Below are positions 1 through 8,921 of a stretch of DNA of 64,000 nucleotides, piece after piece. Each line of letters starts with the position of its first letter. Position 1 is the stretch's first letter. The stretch comes from Phyllobacterium sp. 628. GTDB taxonomy: Bacteria; Pseudomonadota; Alphaproteobacteria; Rhizobiales; Rhizobiaceae. The stretch covers positions 7,501 to 71,500 of the forward strand of contig NZ_CP050301.1 in the NCBI RefSeq assembly GCF_014189505.1, in the 5' to 3' direction. The notes beneath the pieces were generated by a model. The model saw only the letters and a program-made list of their open reading frames with translations, was not told where the DNA came from and ran no database searches. Made by a program: the position numbers and the translations under genes.

Positions 1-1484
1 GTACGGACCCTACTCCCAAGACCGGTCTGATTTACGGCGCCAAGGTCGAGAGCGAAGTCAGTCTTCGCACCATCGATTTCCCGCTCGCCACGGCGCAGTT
101 CGATCCATCCGACGATTTGAGTGCCGACGAAGTCGAAGAAGTCGTTCGCAATACCGGTTCCTTGCTCACAGACGGGGCGGTTCAAGTTGCCTCACTGCAT
201 TACGTCGATCCCTTGCGTTTTGGCGTTGACGAAGATCCGTTCAATCTGCGCAATCCCCTCGCCGTCAAGATCATTCAGGAAAACGTCAGCGTCACGCCGC
301 GCGATGCGGAAGATGCCGACAGCCATGGATATTCGGAAGAAATTATTCCGTTCCACAGCGACAAGGAAATTTTGAGCGCGTTCAGTGAAGCCGGCTACGA
401 GGACGACGATGCGACCGGCATGTCCGATGCGATTGCCAAGCTGCTGAATTCTCCCCGTTTGAAAGCCGGCAGCGTTTTGCGGCTGGGTATCGAATCACGT
501 AACAGCGTCGACCGGATCATGCGCGCCAGCGTGTATAATGGCACAACGCATATTTTGACCATCGCCCTCAATGATAAAGACCAGTATGTCCCGGCCGATG
601 AACCTGAAATGACGCCCGGTCTGCAGGTCGCCTTTGACGACAACCCGCCGGCGTCGCGGCAGGCTGGTGATCTGCCTACGGTCTATGACGGCATTTATCG
701 TGCGGGCATTGCCTATGGCATGACCGATACGATGATTGAGCAATTGATTCGTATGCTGGCTTCGGATGTCGACTTCCAGTCGCAGCTCGCCCCGGCTGAC
801 CAGTTGGAAGCCTTCTTCTCGCTGCCCGCTGATTCGGAAAAAGCCGGCGACGAATCAGAAATCCTCTATGTCGCCGCAAACTTTGGCGGCAACCTGCGCA
901 AATTCTACCGTTTCCACTCGGGGGATGGTTCAACCGACTATTATGACGAGAACGGCAAGAGCTCGAAACAGTTCCTCTTGCGCAATCCGGTCCCCAACGG
1001 CGTCTTCCGTTCACCGTTCGGCATGCGCCGCCATCCAATTCTCGGCTATTCCCGCATGCATACCGGTGTTGACTGGTCAGCCCCGCGCGGCACACCGATC
1101 ATCGCGGCGGGTAATGGCGTTGTTGAGCGTGCCGGTTGGACCAATGGTTATGGCAACCAGACTTTGCTTCGCCATTCCAATGGCTATGAAAGCAGCTACT
1201 CGCACCAGAACGCCATTGCGTCAGGTGTGACGCCCGGCGCCAAGGTGCGTCAGGGTCAGGTGATCGGCTATCTCGGTTCAACCGGCCTGTCGACCGGACC
1301 GCACCTGCATTATGAAGTCATCGTCAATGGATCAAAGGTCGATCCGATGCGCATACGCCTGCCGGGCGGACGGGCACTGGATGGCGATGATCTCGTCGCC
1401 TTCAAGCGCGAACGCGAACGTATTGATCAACTGCTGAAGGATGACAATAACGTACCGCCAGCCAAGGTCGCGGCCAGCGGCTAG
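1..1484 (+). CDS. M23 family metallopeptidase, 5' end outside window
   Basis: This is the C-terminal part of a LytM/M23 zinc endopeptidase, a family that cuts peptide crosslinks in peptidoglycan in the periplasm. The frame is open from base 3 with no stop before 1482-1484, so the true start is upstream of the window; the first in-frame alternative start is a TTG at 117 and is probably not used. The M23 domain fills roughly 1000-1370. It shows the zinc-binding HTGVDW motif (about 1060-1077) and the HLHYE motif (about 1302-1317), so the metal site is intact. The preceding 900 bases encode a long region without motifs I recognise, typical of the rhizobial long M23 proteins. A short basic tail follows the domain. 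It ends 7 bases before the convergent L,D-transpeptidase gene. The family call is firm; the substrate is inferred. Confidence 0.9.
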   Translation, partial: TDPTPKTGLIYGAKVESEVSLRTIDFPLATAQFDPSDDLSADEVEEVVRNTGSLLTDGAVQVASLHYVDPLRFGVDEDPFNLRNPLAVKIIQENVSVTPRDAEDADSHGYSEEIIPFHSDKEILSAFSEAGYEDDDATGMSDAIAKLLNSPRLKAGSVLRLGIESRNSVDRIMRASVYNGTTHILTIALNDKDQYVPADEPEMTPGLQVAFDDNPPASRQAGDLPTVYDGIYRAGIAYGMTDTMIEQLIRMLASDVDFQSQLAPADQLEAFFSLPADSEKAGDESEILYVAANFGGNLRKFYRFHSGDGSTDYYDENGKSSKQFLLRNPVPNGVFRSPFGMRRHPILGYSRMHTGVDWSAPRGTPIIAAGNGVVERAGWTNGYGNQTLLRHSNGYESSYSHQNAIASGVTPGAKVRQGQVIGYLGSTGLSTGPHLHYEVIVNGSKVDPMRIRLPGGRALDGDDLVAFKRERERIDQLLKDDNNVPPAKVAASG

Positions 1485-1491
1485 AGCATGC

Positions 1492-2910
1492 CTATTCGGT
1501 AAACTCAACCGTTACACCTTTTTGCACCAGTTTCGACAATTCCGTTGCATCCCAATTTGTCAGGCGCACGCAGCCGTGGCTGTTGGTCTTGCCGATCTTG
1601 GATGGTTCAGGTGTGCCGTGAATGCCATAAGTTGGCTTCGATAAGGCAATCCACACGGTACCGACAGGCCCGTTGGGGCCCGGTGGAATGGTCAGCACCT
1701 TGTCATTTTCGCCCTGCTTGAAATTCAGCTTGGGATTATAGGTGTAGTTCGGATTGAGCGCGATGCGCTCGACCTGAACGATACCGGAGGGTGACGGTGT
1801 ATCGGTGGAACCAATCGTTGCAGGATAGGCAACAATCAACCGGCCTTCGGCATTATATCCGCGAACCTGTTTGCGCCCCTTGTCGGCGATAATCTTTGTC
1901 ACGGAACCAGCAACGTTCTGGCCGGGATTGGCAACCTGAATCGTCACGCCGGGCCTGTTGAAATCGGCACCCGGATTGAGCTCCTTCAGATAGGCTTCAT
2001 CCATGTGGAAGCGTTCGCCCAGCATCTCGGTCACGGAGGTGAAGGCCATCCGTTCCAATTGTGCTTTGTGGCTGTAGTCTTCAGGAATGGAAGCCACAAA
2101 AGGATAGGCCGCATCTTCCGACGTAATCGTATAGGGGACGAAAGCCGGGCCACCCGTTTGCTCCAGCGAGGCAGTGATCCCCGCCTCATTGAGCGGATCA
2201 AACTTCTGGCCGGTCATTTCCTCAAAGGCTGCAACAGCTTTATCGACATTGCCGCCCTTGCGCCCATCAATCACACCGGGTGAAACACCGATGCGATCCA
2301 GCAGCACCTGAATTGCAGCAATCTTCGTTTTTGCTCCCTGCCCCTTTGGCAGTTGGACTGCCGGTGCCGGATTGGGGTGCGCAGGGATTGCTTCCTGTGA
2401 AGGCGTATTCGTCATGTTGTCGCCGGGGAAATCCGGTTCGATCAGACCTGGATCGGATGGCTGCAGATTTGGATCGTTGTTTGCCGGTGGCAAAGGTGCG
2501 CGCTCGACCGTGCGATAATCACGCTCGGAGGGTTGCGAGCGTCCTTGAAAAGGATCATTCGGGCGATTTGCATTTCGATCTTCCGGAATTGAGCCGGTAT
2601 CGTAGGGATCCTGCGGTGCTTCCGGGAAGTAATCGTCGCCCTGACCATTGCGTGTATCATTGCGCGGCTCTTCGACGGAAACCACGCGGCCACGGCGATC
2701 CAGCGTAACCCTGCGGCCATATTCATCGAAATAGACCCGGTATTCTTCCTGGCGCGGGCGCCGGTCGAAAAACTGCGCAACCTCATATGGCGCCTGATTC
2801 GCACTTTCCTGCGCACCTGCGCTCGCAGCCTGCACGGGAGATACAGGCGCCAAAACCGCCAAAGCAGCGGCAAAAAGTGATGCAAATAGTATCAGACGAC
2901 GAAACGCCAT
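1492..2910 (-). CDS. L,D-transpeptidase (YkuD/ErfK family), secreted
   Basis: The 472-aa product is predicted to form 3-3 crosslinks in peptidoglycan or to attach proteins to it, in the periplasm. A signal peptide covers residues 1-29 (hydrophobic stretch ending in VQA-A). Residues 50-190 are rich in Pro, Asp, Arg and Asn and look disordered. Next comes a region with peptidoglycan-binding-like sequence (about 195-250), and the YkuD domain occupies the C-terminal third. The catalytic signature is complete: a His-Gly-Thr at about 431 and SHGCVRL at 444-450, with the nucleophilic Cys at 447. It converges with the M23 peptidase, so the two wall enzymes sit tail to tail. Family call is firm; the exact crosslinking role is inferred. 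Confidence 0.93.
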   Translation of the reverse strand: MAFRRLILFASLFAAALAVLAPVSPVQAASAGAQESANQAPYEVAQFFDRRPRQEEYRVYFDEYGRRVTLDRRGRVVSVEEPRNDTRNGQGDDYFPEAPQDPYDTGSIPEDRNANRPNDPFQGRSQPSERDYRTVERAPLPPANNDPNLQPSDPGLIEPDFPGDNMTNTPSQEAIPAHPNPAPAVQLPKGQGAKTKIAAIQVLLDRIGVSPGVIDGRKGGNVDKAVAAFEEMTGQKFDPLNEAGITASLEQTGGPAFVPYTITSEDAAYPFVASIPEDYSHKAQLERMAFTSVTEMLGERFHMDEAYLKELNPGADFNRPGVTIQVANPGQNVAGSVTKIIADKGRKQVRGYNAEGRLIVAYPATIGSTDTPSPSGIVQVERIALNPNYTYNPKLNFKQGENDKVLTIPPGPNGPVGTVWIALSKPTYGIHGTPEPSKIGKTNSHGCVRLTNWDATELSKLVQKGVTVEFTE

Positions 2911-3025
2911 ATTTTCAACTTCCGGTTTCCGCTAACGCACTCTTAAGCATAAATGACCGACTTTCCTGTCTTTATGGTTAATGCGGCACAATTATCGTCG
3001 CATTTACACGAGGAACGAGACATGA

Positions 3026-3051
3026 AAATGGCCGCCATAGGGCGGCCATTT
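3026..3051 (-). terminator. Stem-loop terminator downstream of clpB
   Basis: An 11-bp perfect stem (3026-3036 with 3041-3051) has a 4-base loop. Read on the minus strand it follows the clpB stop by about 30 bases and is followed by a short T run. It lies between clpB and the next minus-strand gene, so it most likely ends the clpB transcript. Confidence 0.65.
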
Positions 3052-3081
3052 CCTTTATTTGCGTATTTAATCAGACACCCG

Positions 3082-5694
3082 TCAGGCCGCCTGGCTTTTT
3101 TCCCGTTCAGGTACGCCTTTGACCGACTTGAAATTCAACCGGTCAGAGCCCGCCGTGATCTTGACTGTTGAGCCATCCAAAATCTCTCCGAGCAGGATTT
3201 TTTCTGCCAAAGGATCCTGCACTTGCTTCTGGATCACGCGCTTCAATGGACGCGCGCCATAAGCAGGGTCATAACCCTTCTCAGCCAGCCAGTTGGTTGC
3301 ATCCTCGTCGATCTTGATCGTGATCTTGCGATCCGTCAGCAAAGATTGCAAGCGCTGCATCTGGATCGCGACAATCGCACCCATTTCCTTCCGCTTCAGG
3401 CGGTGGAACAGAATGATCTCATCGACACGGTTGAGGAATTCCGGCCTGAACGACGCCTTGACCACAATCATGACTTCCTCACGCACGGTTTCCACATCCT
3501 GATCTTCGCCCAGCGAAACCAGATATTCCGACCCGAGATTAGACGTCATGATGATCAGCGTGTTGCGGAAATCCACAGTCCGGCCCTGACCATCGGTCAG
3601 ACGTCCATCATCGAGAACCTGCAACAACACGTTGAACACATCAGGATGCGCCTTTTCGATCTCATCGAACAGCACCACCTGATAAGGCCGGCGACGGACC
3701 GCTTCCGTCAACGCACCACCCTCTTCGTAACCGACATATCCGGGAGGAGCACCGATCAACCGCGCGACCGAATGCTTTTCCATATATTCGGACATGTCGA
3801 GACGAACCATGGCTGTCTCATCGCTGAACAGGAATGAGGCCAGAGCCTTCGTCAGTTCGGTCTTGCCCACGCCAGTTGGTCCGAGGAAGATAAACGAGCC
3901 AATCGGCCGGTTCGGATCCTGCAGACCGGCACGTGCACGGCGAACAGCCTTGGACACGGCCTGAACTGCTTCGCCCTGCCCAATGACACGCTTGGCCAGC
4001 TCGTCTTCCATACGCAGAAGCTTTTCCCGCTCGCCTTCGAGCATCCGGTCAACCGGAATGCCGGTCCAGCGCGAGACGACCTGCGCAATGTGATCAGGCG
4101 TCACAATTTCCTCGACCATCGAGTTTGAACCGTCCTGCTGTTCGGCCTGTGCAAGCTGCTTTTCCAGTTGCGGGATCGTGCCATAGGCCAGTTCACCCGC
4201 CTTCTGGAATTCGCCCTTGCGCTGTGCCGATGCCAGAGCATTGCGTGCATCATCCAGCTGCCCCTTAAGGTCTGCTGCATGACCCAGCTTCTGCTTTTCC
4301 GCCTGCCATGTGTTGGTAAGCGCGGTTGACTGCTCCTCGAGTTCGACCAGTTCCTTTTCCAGCCGTTCCAGACGATCCCTTGAGGCATCATCCTTCTCAA
4401 CCTTCAAAGCCTCTCGCTCAATCTTGAGCTGCATGACGCGGCGATCAATTTCATCAAGCTCTTCCGGCTTGGAATCAACCTGCATACGCAAACGGGCGGC
4501 GCCTTCATCGATCAGATCGATGGCTTTGTCAGGCAAAAACCGGTCGGTGATATAACGGTTGGAAAGAGTAGCGGCAGCAACCAGCGCCGAATCGGAGATT
4601 CGGACCTTGTGATGCTGTTCGTATTTCTCCTTCAAACCGCGCAGGATCGAAATCGTATCCTCAACGGTCGGCTCATCAACAAACACCGGCTGAAAACGAC
4701 GGGCCAAAGCCGCATCTTTTTCAACATGCTTGCGATATTCATCAAGCGTAGTCGCGCCAACGCAATGCAGCTCGCCGCGTGCCAACGCCGGCTTCAACAG
4801 GTTGGAGGCGTCCATTGCCCCCTCGCCTTTGCCGGCACCGACCAGCGTGTGCATTTCGTCGATGAACAGGATGATATCCCCATTGGCCGACTGCACTTCA
4901 GAGAGCACGCTTTTCAGCCGCTCTTCGAATTCACCGCGATATTTCGCACCGGCAATGAGCGACCCCATGTCAAGCGCCATCAATTGCTTGTCTTTGAGTG
5001 ATTCCGGCACATCGCCATTGACGATGCGCAAGGCAAGGCCTTCGGCAATTGCCGTCTTGCCTACGCCGGGTTCACCGATGAGAACGGGATTGTTCTTGGT
5101 ACGGCGCGACAGAACCTGGATCGTCCGGCGAATTTCATCGTCACGACCGATCACAGGATCGAGCTTGCCCGCACGCGCATCGGCAGTCAGATCGCGCGCA
5201 TATTTCTTCAAAGCATCATAGGTGTTTTCAGCGGAAGCCGAATCGGCAGTCCTGCCTTTGCGGATATCATTGATAACCGCATTCAAGCCCGCAGCCGTTA
5301 CACCGGCGCGGCTTAATATGTCTGACGTCTTTGCCGACTTTTCGACCGCAAGGGCAGTCAGCAGCCGTTCGACCGTGACAAAGCTGTCACCAGCCTTCTT
5401 GGCGATTTCTTCGGCAGTTGAGAATACTTTTGCCAATGGCTGGGCCAGATAAAGCTGCTCATTACCACCCGTTACTTTGGGCAGTGCATTGAGCGCCGTC
5501 TGCAAGCCAAGACGGACATCGGCGATGCGGCCACCGGCTCTTTCGATGAGCGATGCGGCGAGGCCTTCATCATCATCAACAAGCACCTTGAGCAGATGTT
5601 CGGGCGTGAATTGCTGGTTATTGGAAGAGAGAGCCAATGTCTGCGCCGACTGAATAAAGCCGCGGACGCGCTCCGTATATTTTTCAACGTTCAT
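3082..5694 (-). CDS. clpB: ATP-dependent chaperone ClpB
   Basis: Hsp100-class disaggregase that works with DnaK/DnaJ/GrpE to resolubilise aggregated protein in the cytoplasm. The 870-aa product has the full architecture: N-terminal Clp repeats (about 1-150), AAA+ domain 1 with Walker A GEPGVGKT near 204, a coiled-coil middle domain (about 410-530) that separates ClpB from ClpA, and AAA+ domain 2 with Walker A GPTGVGKT near 607. The frame continues 27 codons upstream. I choose the ATG at 5694 because AAGGAG lies 6 bases before it and MNVEKYTE is the usual family N-terminus. A sigma-32-like promoter candidate lies about 100 bases upstream and a strong stem-loop follows the gene, which fits a single-gene heat-shock transcript. 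Confidence 0.97.
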   Translation of the reverse strand: MNVEKYTERVRGFIQSAQTLALSSNNQQFTPEHLLKVLVDDDEGLAASLIERAGGRIADVRLGLQTALNALPKVTGGNEQLYLAQPLAKVFSTAEEIAKKAGDSFVTVERLLTALAVEKSAKTSDILSRAGVTAAGLNAVINDIRKGRTADSASAENTYDALKKYARDLTADARAGKLDPVIGRDDEIRRTIQVLSRRTKNNPVLIGEPGVGKTAIAEGLALRIVNGDVPESLKDKQLMALDMGSLIAGAKYRGEFEERLKSVLSEVQSANGDIILFIDEMHTLVGAGKGEGAMDASNLLKPALARGELHCVGATTLDEYRKHVEKDAALARRFQPVFVDEPTVEDTISILRGLKEKYEQHHKVRISDSALVAAATLSNRYITDRFLPDKAIDLIDEGAARLRMQVDSKPEELDEIDRRVMQLKIEREALKVEKDDASRDRLERLEKELVELEEQSTALTNTWQAEKQKLGHAADLKGQLDDARNALASAQRKGEFQKAGELAYGTIPQLEKQLAQAEQQDGSNSMVEEIVTPDHIAQVVSRWTGIPVDRMLEGEREKLLRMEDELAKRVIGQGEAVQAVSKAVRRARAGLQDPNRPIGSFIFLGPTGVGKTELTKALASFLFSDETAMVRLDMSEYMEKHSVARLIGAPPGYVGYEEGGALTEAVRRRPYQVVLFDEIEKAHPDVFNVLLQVLDDGRLTDGQGRTVDFRNTLIIMTSNLGSEYLVSLGEDQDVETVREEVMIVVKASFRPEFLNRVDEIILFHRLKRKEMGAIVAIQMQRLQSLLTDRKITIKIDEDATNWLAEKGYDPAYGARPLKRVIQKQVQDPLAEKILLGEILDGSTVKITAGSDRLNFKSVKGVPEREKSQAA

Positions 5695-5788
5695 TCTTGT
5701 CTCCTTTTCCCCGAAGCCCTTAAGCGGCACTTCGAGGTCTGTTGGTGACGGATCCCCTGCAGGAGGCAGATCCATACGCTTCGAAGCT

Positions 5789-5818
5789 CATATGGGAATG
5801 CTTTCCTGTGGCCGCAAG
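5789..5818 (-). promoter_or_regulatory. Candidate sigma-32 (heat-shock) promoter of clpB
   Basis: Read on the minus strand there is CTTGCGG (5818-5812), a 15-base spacer and CCCATATG (5796-5789). This is close to the sigma-32 consensus CTTGAAA / CCCATNT. The -10 lies about 95 bases before the clpB ATG. The element is seen in the sequence; its function rests on similarity and on clpB being a classical heat-shock gene. Confidence 0.5.
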
Positions 5819-5846
5819 ATAGCCAAATCGATGTCGAATGAAAAAG

Positions 5847-5878
5847 AAAACGGCGCGGAAATGATTCCACGCCGTTTT
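5847..5878 (-). terminator. Terminator downstream of the DUF4167 gene
   Basis: Two 14-base arms (5847-5860 and 5865-5878) are complementary apart from one position that becomes a G-U pair in the minus-strand RNA. The loop is 4 bases. On the minus strand the stem is followed by a T-rich run, and it begins about 25 bases after the DUF4167 stop. Confidence 0.75.
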
Positions 5879-5903
5879 TCAGAACATAGTACTGCGCTTG
5901 GGA

Positions 5904-6647
5904 TCAGACGTCAGAATCGACAGCTGCCCGGCGTTTCTTCACTTCGGCAACAATGCCTGCCGGAGAAAGATCATTGGATGTGTCTACCGCAGCAGCAGGT
6001 GCTGGTGCGTTGCCTTCATCGGCAGCACGGGGCTCCCGTGGACGGGCTGGACGACGGCCGCGTGGAGCACGGCGAACCGGCTTGGCCTCGGCAGTGTCCT
6101 CGGATTCAGAGTCGTCGTCATTATTGGACGTATTCTGATCGTTGATTGCAACCTGATCATACTGCTTGCGCTGCTGATGATGCGGCTGGCGCTGGCTGAC
6201 AGGCTGTTCGCCATAGGCAACTTCGGCCGGTGTACCTTCAATCACTGGCTGCGGTCCGCTGCCATTGATCTGCTGGTGTTGAACCGGGCTATCCTGCTGC
6301 TGATCGTTGCCGCCATTATCATCATAACCGTTATCATCGTCCTGCTCATCACCATCATCGCGGTCGTCGCGCTGATACTGAACGGGCGCCTGAGCCTGAG
6401 CCGCAAGAATAATGCGGTTATAATGTTCGGCATGCTGAAGATAGTTTTCCGCGATGACGCGGTCGCCACTGCTCTGCGCGTCACGCGCCAGCGTTGTATA
6501 TTTTTCGGCGATGTGTTGAGCATTTCCCCGGATTTTAACGTCGGGACCGTTGCTCTCATAATTACGGGATAGGGGGTTGGGACCTTTGCTGCGGTTATTA
6601 TTGTTACCGCGTCCGCGCATGCGCCTATTCTGCTGTACTGGCCTCAT
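5904..6647 (-). CDS. DUF4167 domain-containing protein
   Basis: The 247-aa product carries an N-terminal DUF4167 domain (about residues 5-90): a basic, Asn/Arg-rich start followed by a helical stretch with an AEKYTTLAR-like segment. It is known mainly from Hyphomicrobiales, and its function is not established. The rest is strongly polar low-complexity sequence: an Asp/Asn/Gln-rich part (about 95-165) and a Lys/Arg/Pro/Ala-rich part (about 185-225). There is no signal peptide or membrane segment. The basic head with disordered tails would suit nucleic-acid or ribosome binding, but that is inference. It lies downstream of prmC on the same strand, separated by about 295 bases, and ends in a good terminator, so it may have its own promoter. 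Confidence 0.85.
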   Translation of the reverse strand: MRPVQQNRRMRGRGNNNNRSKGPNPLSRNYESNGPDVKIRGNAQHIAEKYTTLARDAQSSGDRVIAENYLQHAEHYNRIILAAQAQAPVQYQRDDRDDGDEQDDDNGYDDNGGNDQQQDSPVQHQQINGSGPQPVIEGTPAEVAYGEQPVSQRQPHHQQRKQYDQVAINDQNTSNNDDDSESEDTAEAKPVRRAPRGRRPARPREPRAADEGNAPAPAAAVDTSNDLSPAGIVAEVKKRRAAVDSDV

Positions 6648-6942
6648 ACTTATCTCTTTTCAGAAAATCAGGGGCGCTAATTTGCTCACCATTTGAGTCA
6701 AAAAGCTTCGCTTCTCAAGTGCCGACCTGAAGCGCGCCCCGCGCTTCAATCGCATCCAAAGTTCATAAAACTTTTGTGCTTCCGCTAAAACCATTTCCCC
6801 AAGAACAATTCCGATGAGAAATCAAACACCCGGAAAATTCCGTATCAATCTCTTGATAGGCAAAACCAGACTTGTTCGGTTTAGAGCGGTGACTGGAAAC
6901 TAGCTGTCTTCGCAGCAAATTCCAAGCCTTTTTTCAATAAAT
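6648..6942. other. Intergenic, no gene seen
   Basis: This is a 295-base spacer between the prmC stop and the DUF4167 start, both on the minus strand. I see no ORF with coding character, no strong stem-loop and no repeat. It presumably holds the DUF4167 promoter and leader. Confidence 0.5.
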
Positions 6943-7812
6943 TTACGTCTTCATGAACAACATTGCTCTTTCGTGCCCCGCTATATCCTTTTGAAGACCT
7001 GTCAATGTGAAACCTGATCTTGCGAAAATGGCCTCAACATCGTTGCGTTGATCAAAGCCCACTTCTACCGCTACCGCCCCATCTCGCCGAAGGTGATCTC
7101 CGGCATGGTCGGCAATAATATGGTAGGGGTCAAGACCATCCGGTCCACCATCCAGCGCCCGGGCCGGGTCATGCACAGCTACTTCACGCTGCAGGTCCGC
7201 AATGTCTTTCGACCGGATATAGGGCGGGTTGGAAATAATCATGTCAAATCCGCCAGTTACCTCAGCAAACCAGTTGGAATGAAGCGCGGCAAAACGGCTG
7301 GAGACGTAGTTTATATGGGCATTGTCGCGGGCTGTTGCAAGTGCACCCGGTGCAATATCGACGCCGATGGCCCGCAGTTCCGGCAACTGGTTCAGCAGCG
7401 CAATGGCGATGGCGCCCGTCCCTGTGCCGAGATCAATAAGATCGGCAATTCCATTTGCAGCAATCCGCTGCCGCAGGAACGGCAAGGCGAGTTCGACGAG
7501 CGCTTCCGTATCCGGGCGCGGCTCCAAGGTGTCAGGCGAAAGCGTAAATTCGAGCCCGAAAAATTCGCGCTTTCCAATGATCCGATGCACCGATTCGCCA
7601 TTGATTCGCCTGACAAGCACGGCATCAAGCCGCGCCGAAACATCATTTGCAATCATGATGCTCGGATTTCGAACCATCGCAAGCCGGTCAAAACCGGTAA
7701 CCCACTCCACGAGCAGCCTTGCATCAAGATCGGCAGTTTCAATTTCAGCTTTAACAAGTAAAGTACGCGCCTGAATGTGGACATCGGCGAGGCGCGAACC
7801 AAGATCAACCAT
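6943..7812 (-). CDS. prmC: Release factor glutamine N5-methyltransferase PrmC
   Basis: PrmC (HemK) transfers a methyl group from S-adenosylmethionine to the Gln of the GGQ motif in release factors RF1 and RF2, which speeds peptide release on the ribosome. The 289-aa product has the N-terminal helical substrate-binding domain, the SAM-binding motif DLGTGTGAIA at 127-136 and the diagnostic NPPY at 195-198 that positions the Gln amide. Its start lies 5 bases after the prfA stop, so enzyme and substrate are made from one transcript, as in many bacteria. Length is normal for the family. Confidence 0.96.
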   Translation of the reverse strand: MVDLGSRLADVHIQARTLLVKAEIETADLDARLLVEWVTGFDRLAMVRNPSIMIANDVSARLDAVLVRRINGESVHRIIGKREFFGLEFTLSPDTLEPRPDTEALVELALPFLRQRIAANGIADLIDLGTGTGAIAIALLNQLPELRAIGVDIAPGALATARDNAHINYVSSRFAALHSNWFAEVTGGFDMIISNPPYIRSKDIADLQREVAVHDPARALDGGPDGLDPYHIIADHAGDHLRRDGAVAVEVGFDQRNDVEAIFARSGFTLTGLQKDIAGHERAMLFMKT

Positions 7813-7817
7813 CGCGA

Positions 7818-8897
7818 TCAGAATCCGTCATTCATCTGGGTCAGCAGAGCAGTCTGGTGATCCGAGATCAGCGCGCCGATCAATTCGTCCAGATCACCTT
7901 CCATCATGCGATCCAGCTTGTAGAGCGTGAGATTGATACGGTGATCGGTCACGCGTCCCTGCGGGAAGTTATAGGTCCGGATGCGCTCGGAACGGTCGCC
8001 GGAACCAACCTGGCTGCGCCGTGCCTCCGAACGTTCACTATCAGCCTTCTGCCGTTGCGCGTCGAACAGGCGCGAGCGCAAAACCTGCATGGCACGGGCA
8101 CGGTTCTGGTGCTGCGACTTTTCCGCCTGCACCACGACAATGCCAGATGGGATGTGAGTGATGCGCACGGCCGAATCGGTCGTGTTGACGTGCTGACCGC
8201 CAGAGCCCGAGGCCCGCATCGTATCGATACGAATATCTTCAGGGCGGATGTCGATGTCGATTTCTTCCGCTTCCGGCAGCACGGCTACCGTCGCGGCAGA
8301 TGTATGAATACGCCCGCTGGCTTCGGTATCAGGCACGCGCTGAACCCGGTGAACGCCCGATTCAAATTTCAGCTTGGCAAACACACCCTTGCCCGAAACC
8401 ATGGCAATGACTTCTTTGTAACCGCCGGCTTCGCCATCGCTGGCTGAGATAATTTCTACCCGCCAGCCATTGTTGGCCGCATAGCGCTCATACATCCGGA
8501 ACAGATCGCCACCGAACAGCGCCGCTTCCGACCCGCCGGTACCAGCACGGATTTCGAGAATGGCATTGCGCTCATCCGCAACATCCTTCGGCAGGAGCAG
8601 CACCTGCAGATCCTGCTCAAGCGTTTCAATACGGTCATTGATATCGGGCAATTCAGCTTCCGCCAGATCGCGCATATCCCTGTCGGTCGAGGCATCGTTA
8701 AGCATGCTCTTCAGACCGTCGGCCTCGGCGCGGGCTGCCAGCAGCTCGCGAATCTTGGCAACCACCGGATCCAGTTCGGAATATTCGGATGCGAGTTTCA
8801 CATAGGTTTCAGAATCCGGATTGCTCGCCATTTGCGTTTCAATCATGGCGAACCGCTTCAGCAGCTGATCCATACGATCCTGCGGAATAGACATCAT
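7818..8897 (-). CDS. prfA: Peptide chain release factor 1
   Basis: RF1 reads UAA and UAG stop codons and triggers hydrolysis of peptidyl-tRNA. The 359-aa product shows the stop-codon recognition region with a PxT tripeptide (PDT, about 189-191, followed by EASGRIHTS) and the catalytic GGQ at 233-235. The PxT motif distinguishes it from RF2, which has SPF. There is no internal frameshift, as expected for RF1. Two Met codons open the frame; the second is 3 bases further in and I cannot separate them. It is followed at once by prmC, which methylates its GGQ glutamine, and lies 24 bases downstream of ptsP on the same strand. Confidence 0.97.
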   Translation of the reverse strand: MMSIPQDRMDQLLKRFAMIETQMASNPDSETYVKLASEYSELDPVVAKIRELLAARAEADGLKSMLNDASTDRDMRDLAEAELPDINDRIETLEQDLQVLLLPKDVADERNAILEIRAGTGGSEAALFGGDLFRMYERYAANNGWRVEIISASDGEAGGYKEVIAMVSGKGVFAKLKFESGVHRVQRVPDTEASGRIHTSAATVAVLPEAEEIDIDIRPEDIRIDTMRASGSGGQHVNTTDSAVRITHIPSGIVVVQAEKSQHQNRARAMQVLRSRLFDAQRQKADSERSEARRSQVGSGDRSERIRTYNFPQGRVTDHRINLTLYKLDRMMEGDLDELIGALISDHQTALLTQMNDGF

Positions 8898-8921
8898 TTT
8901 ATTATGCTACCTCTGCGAATG

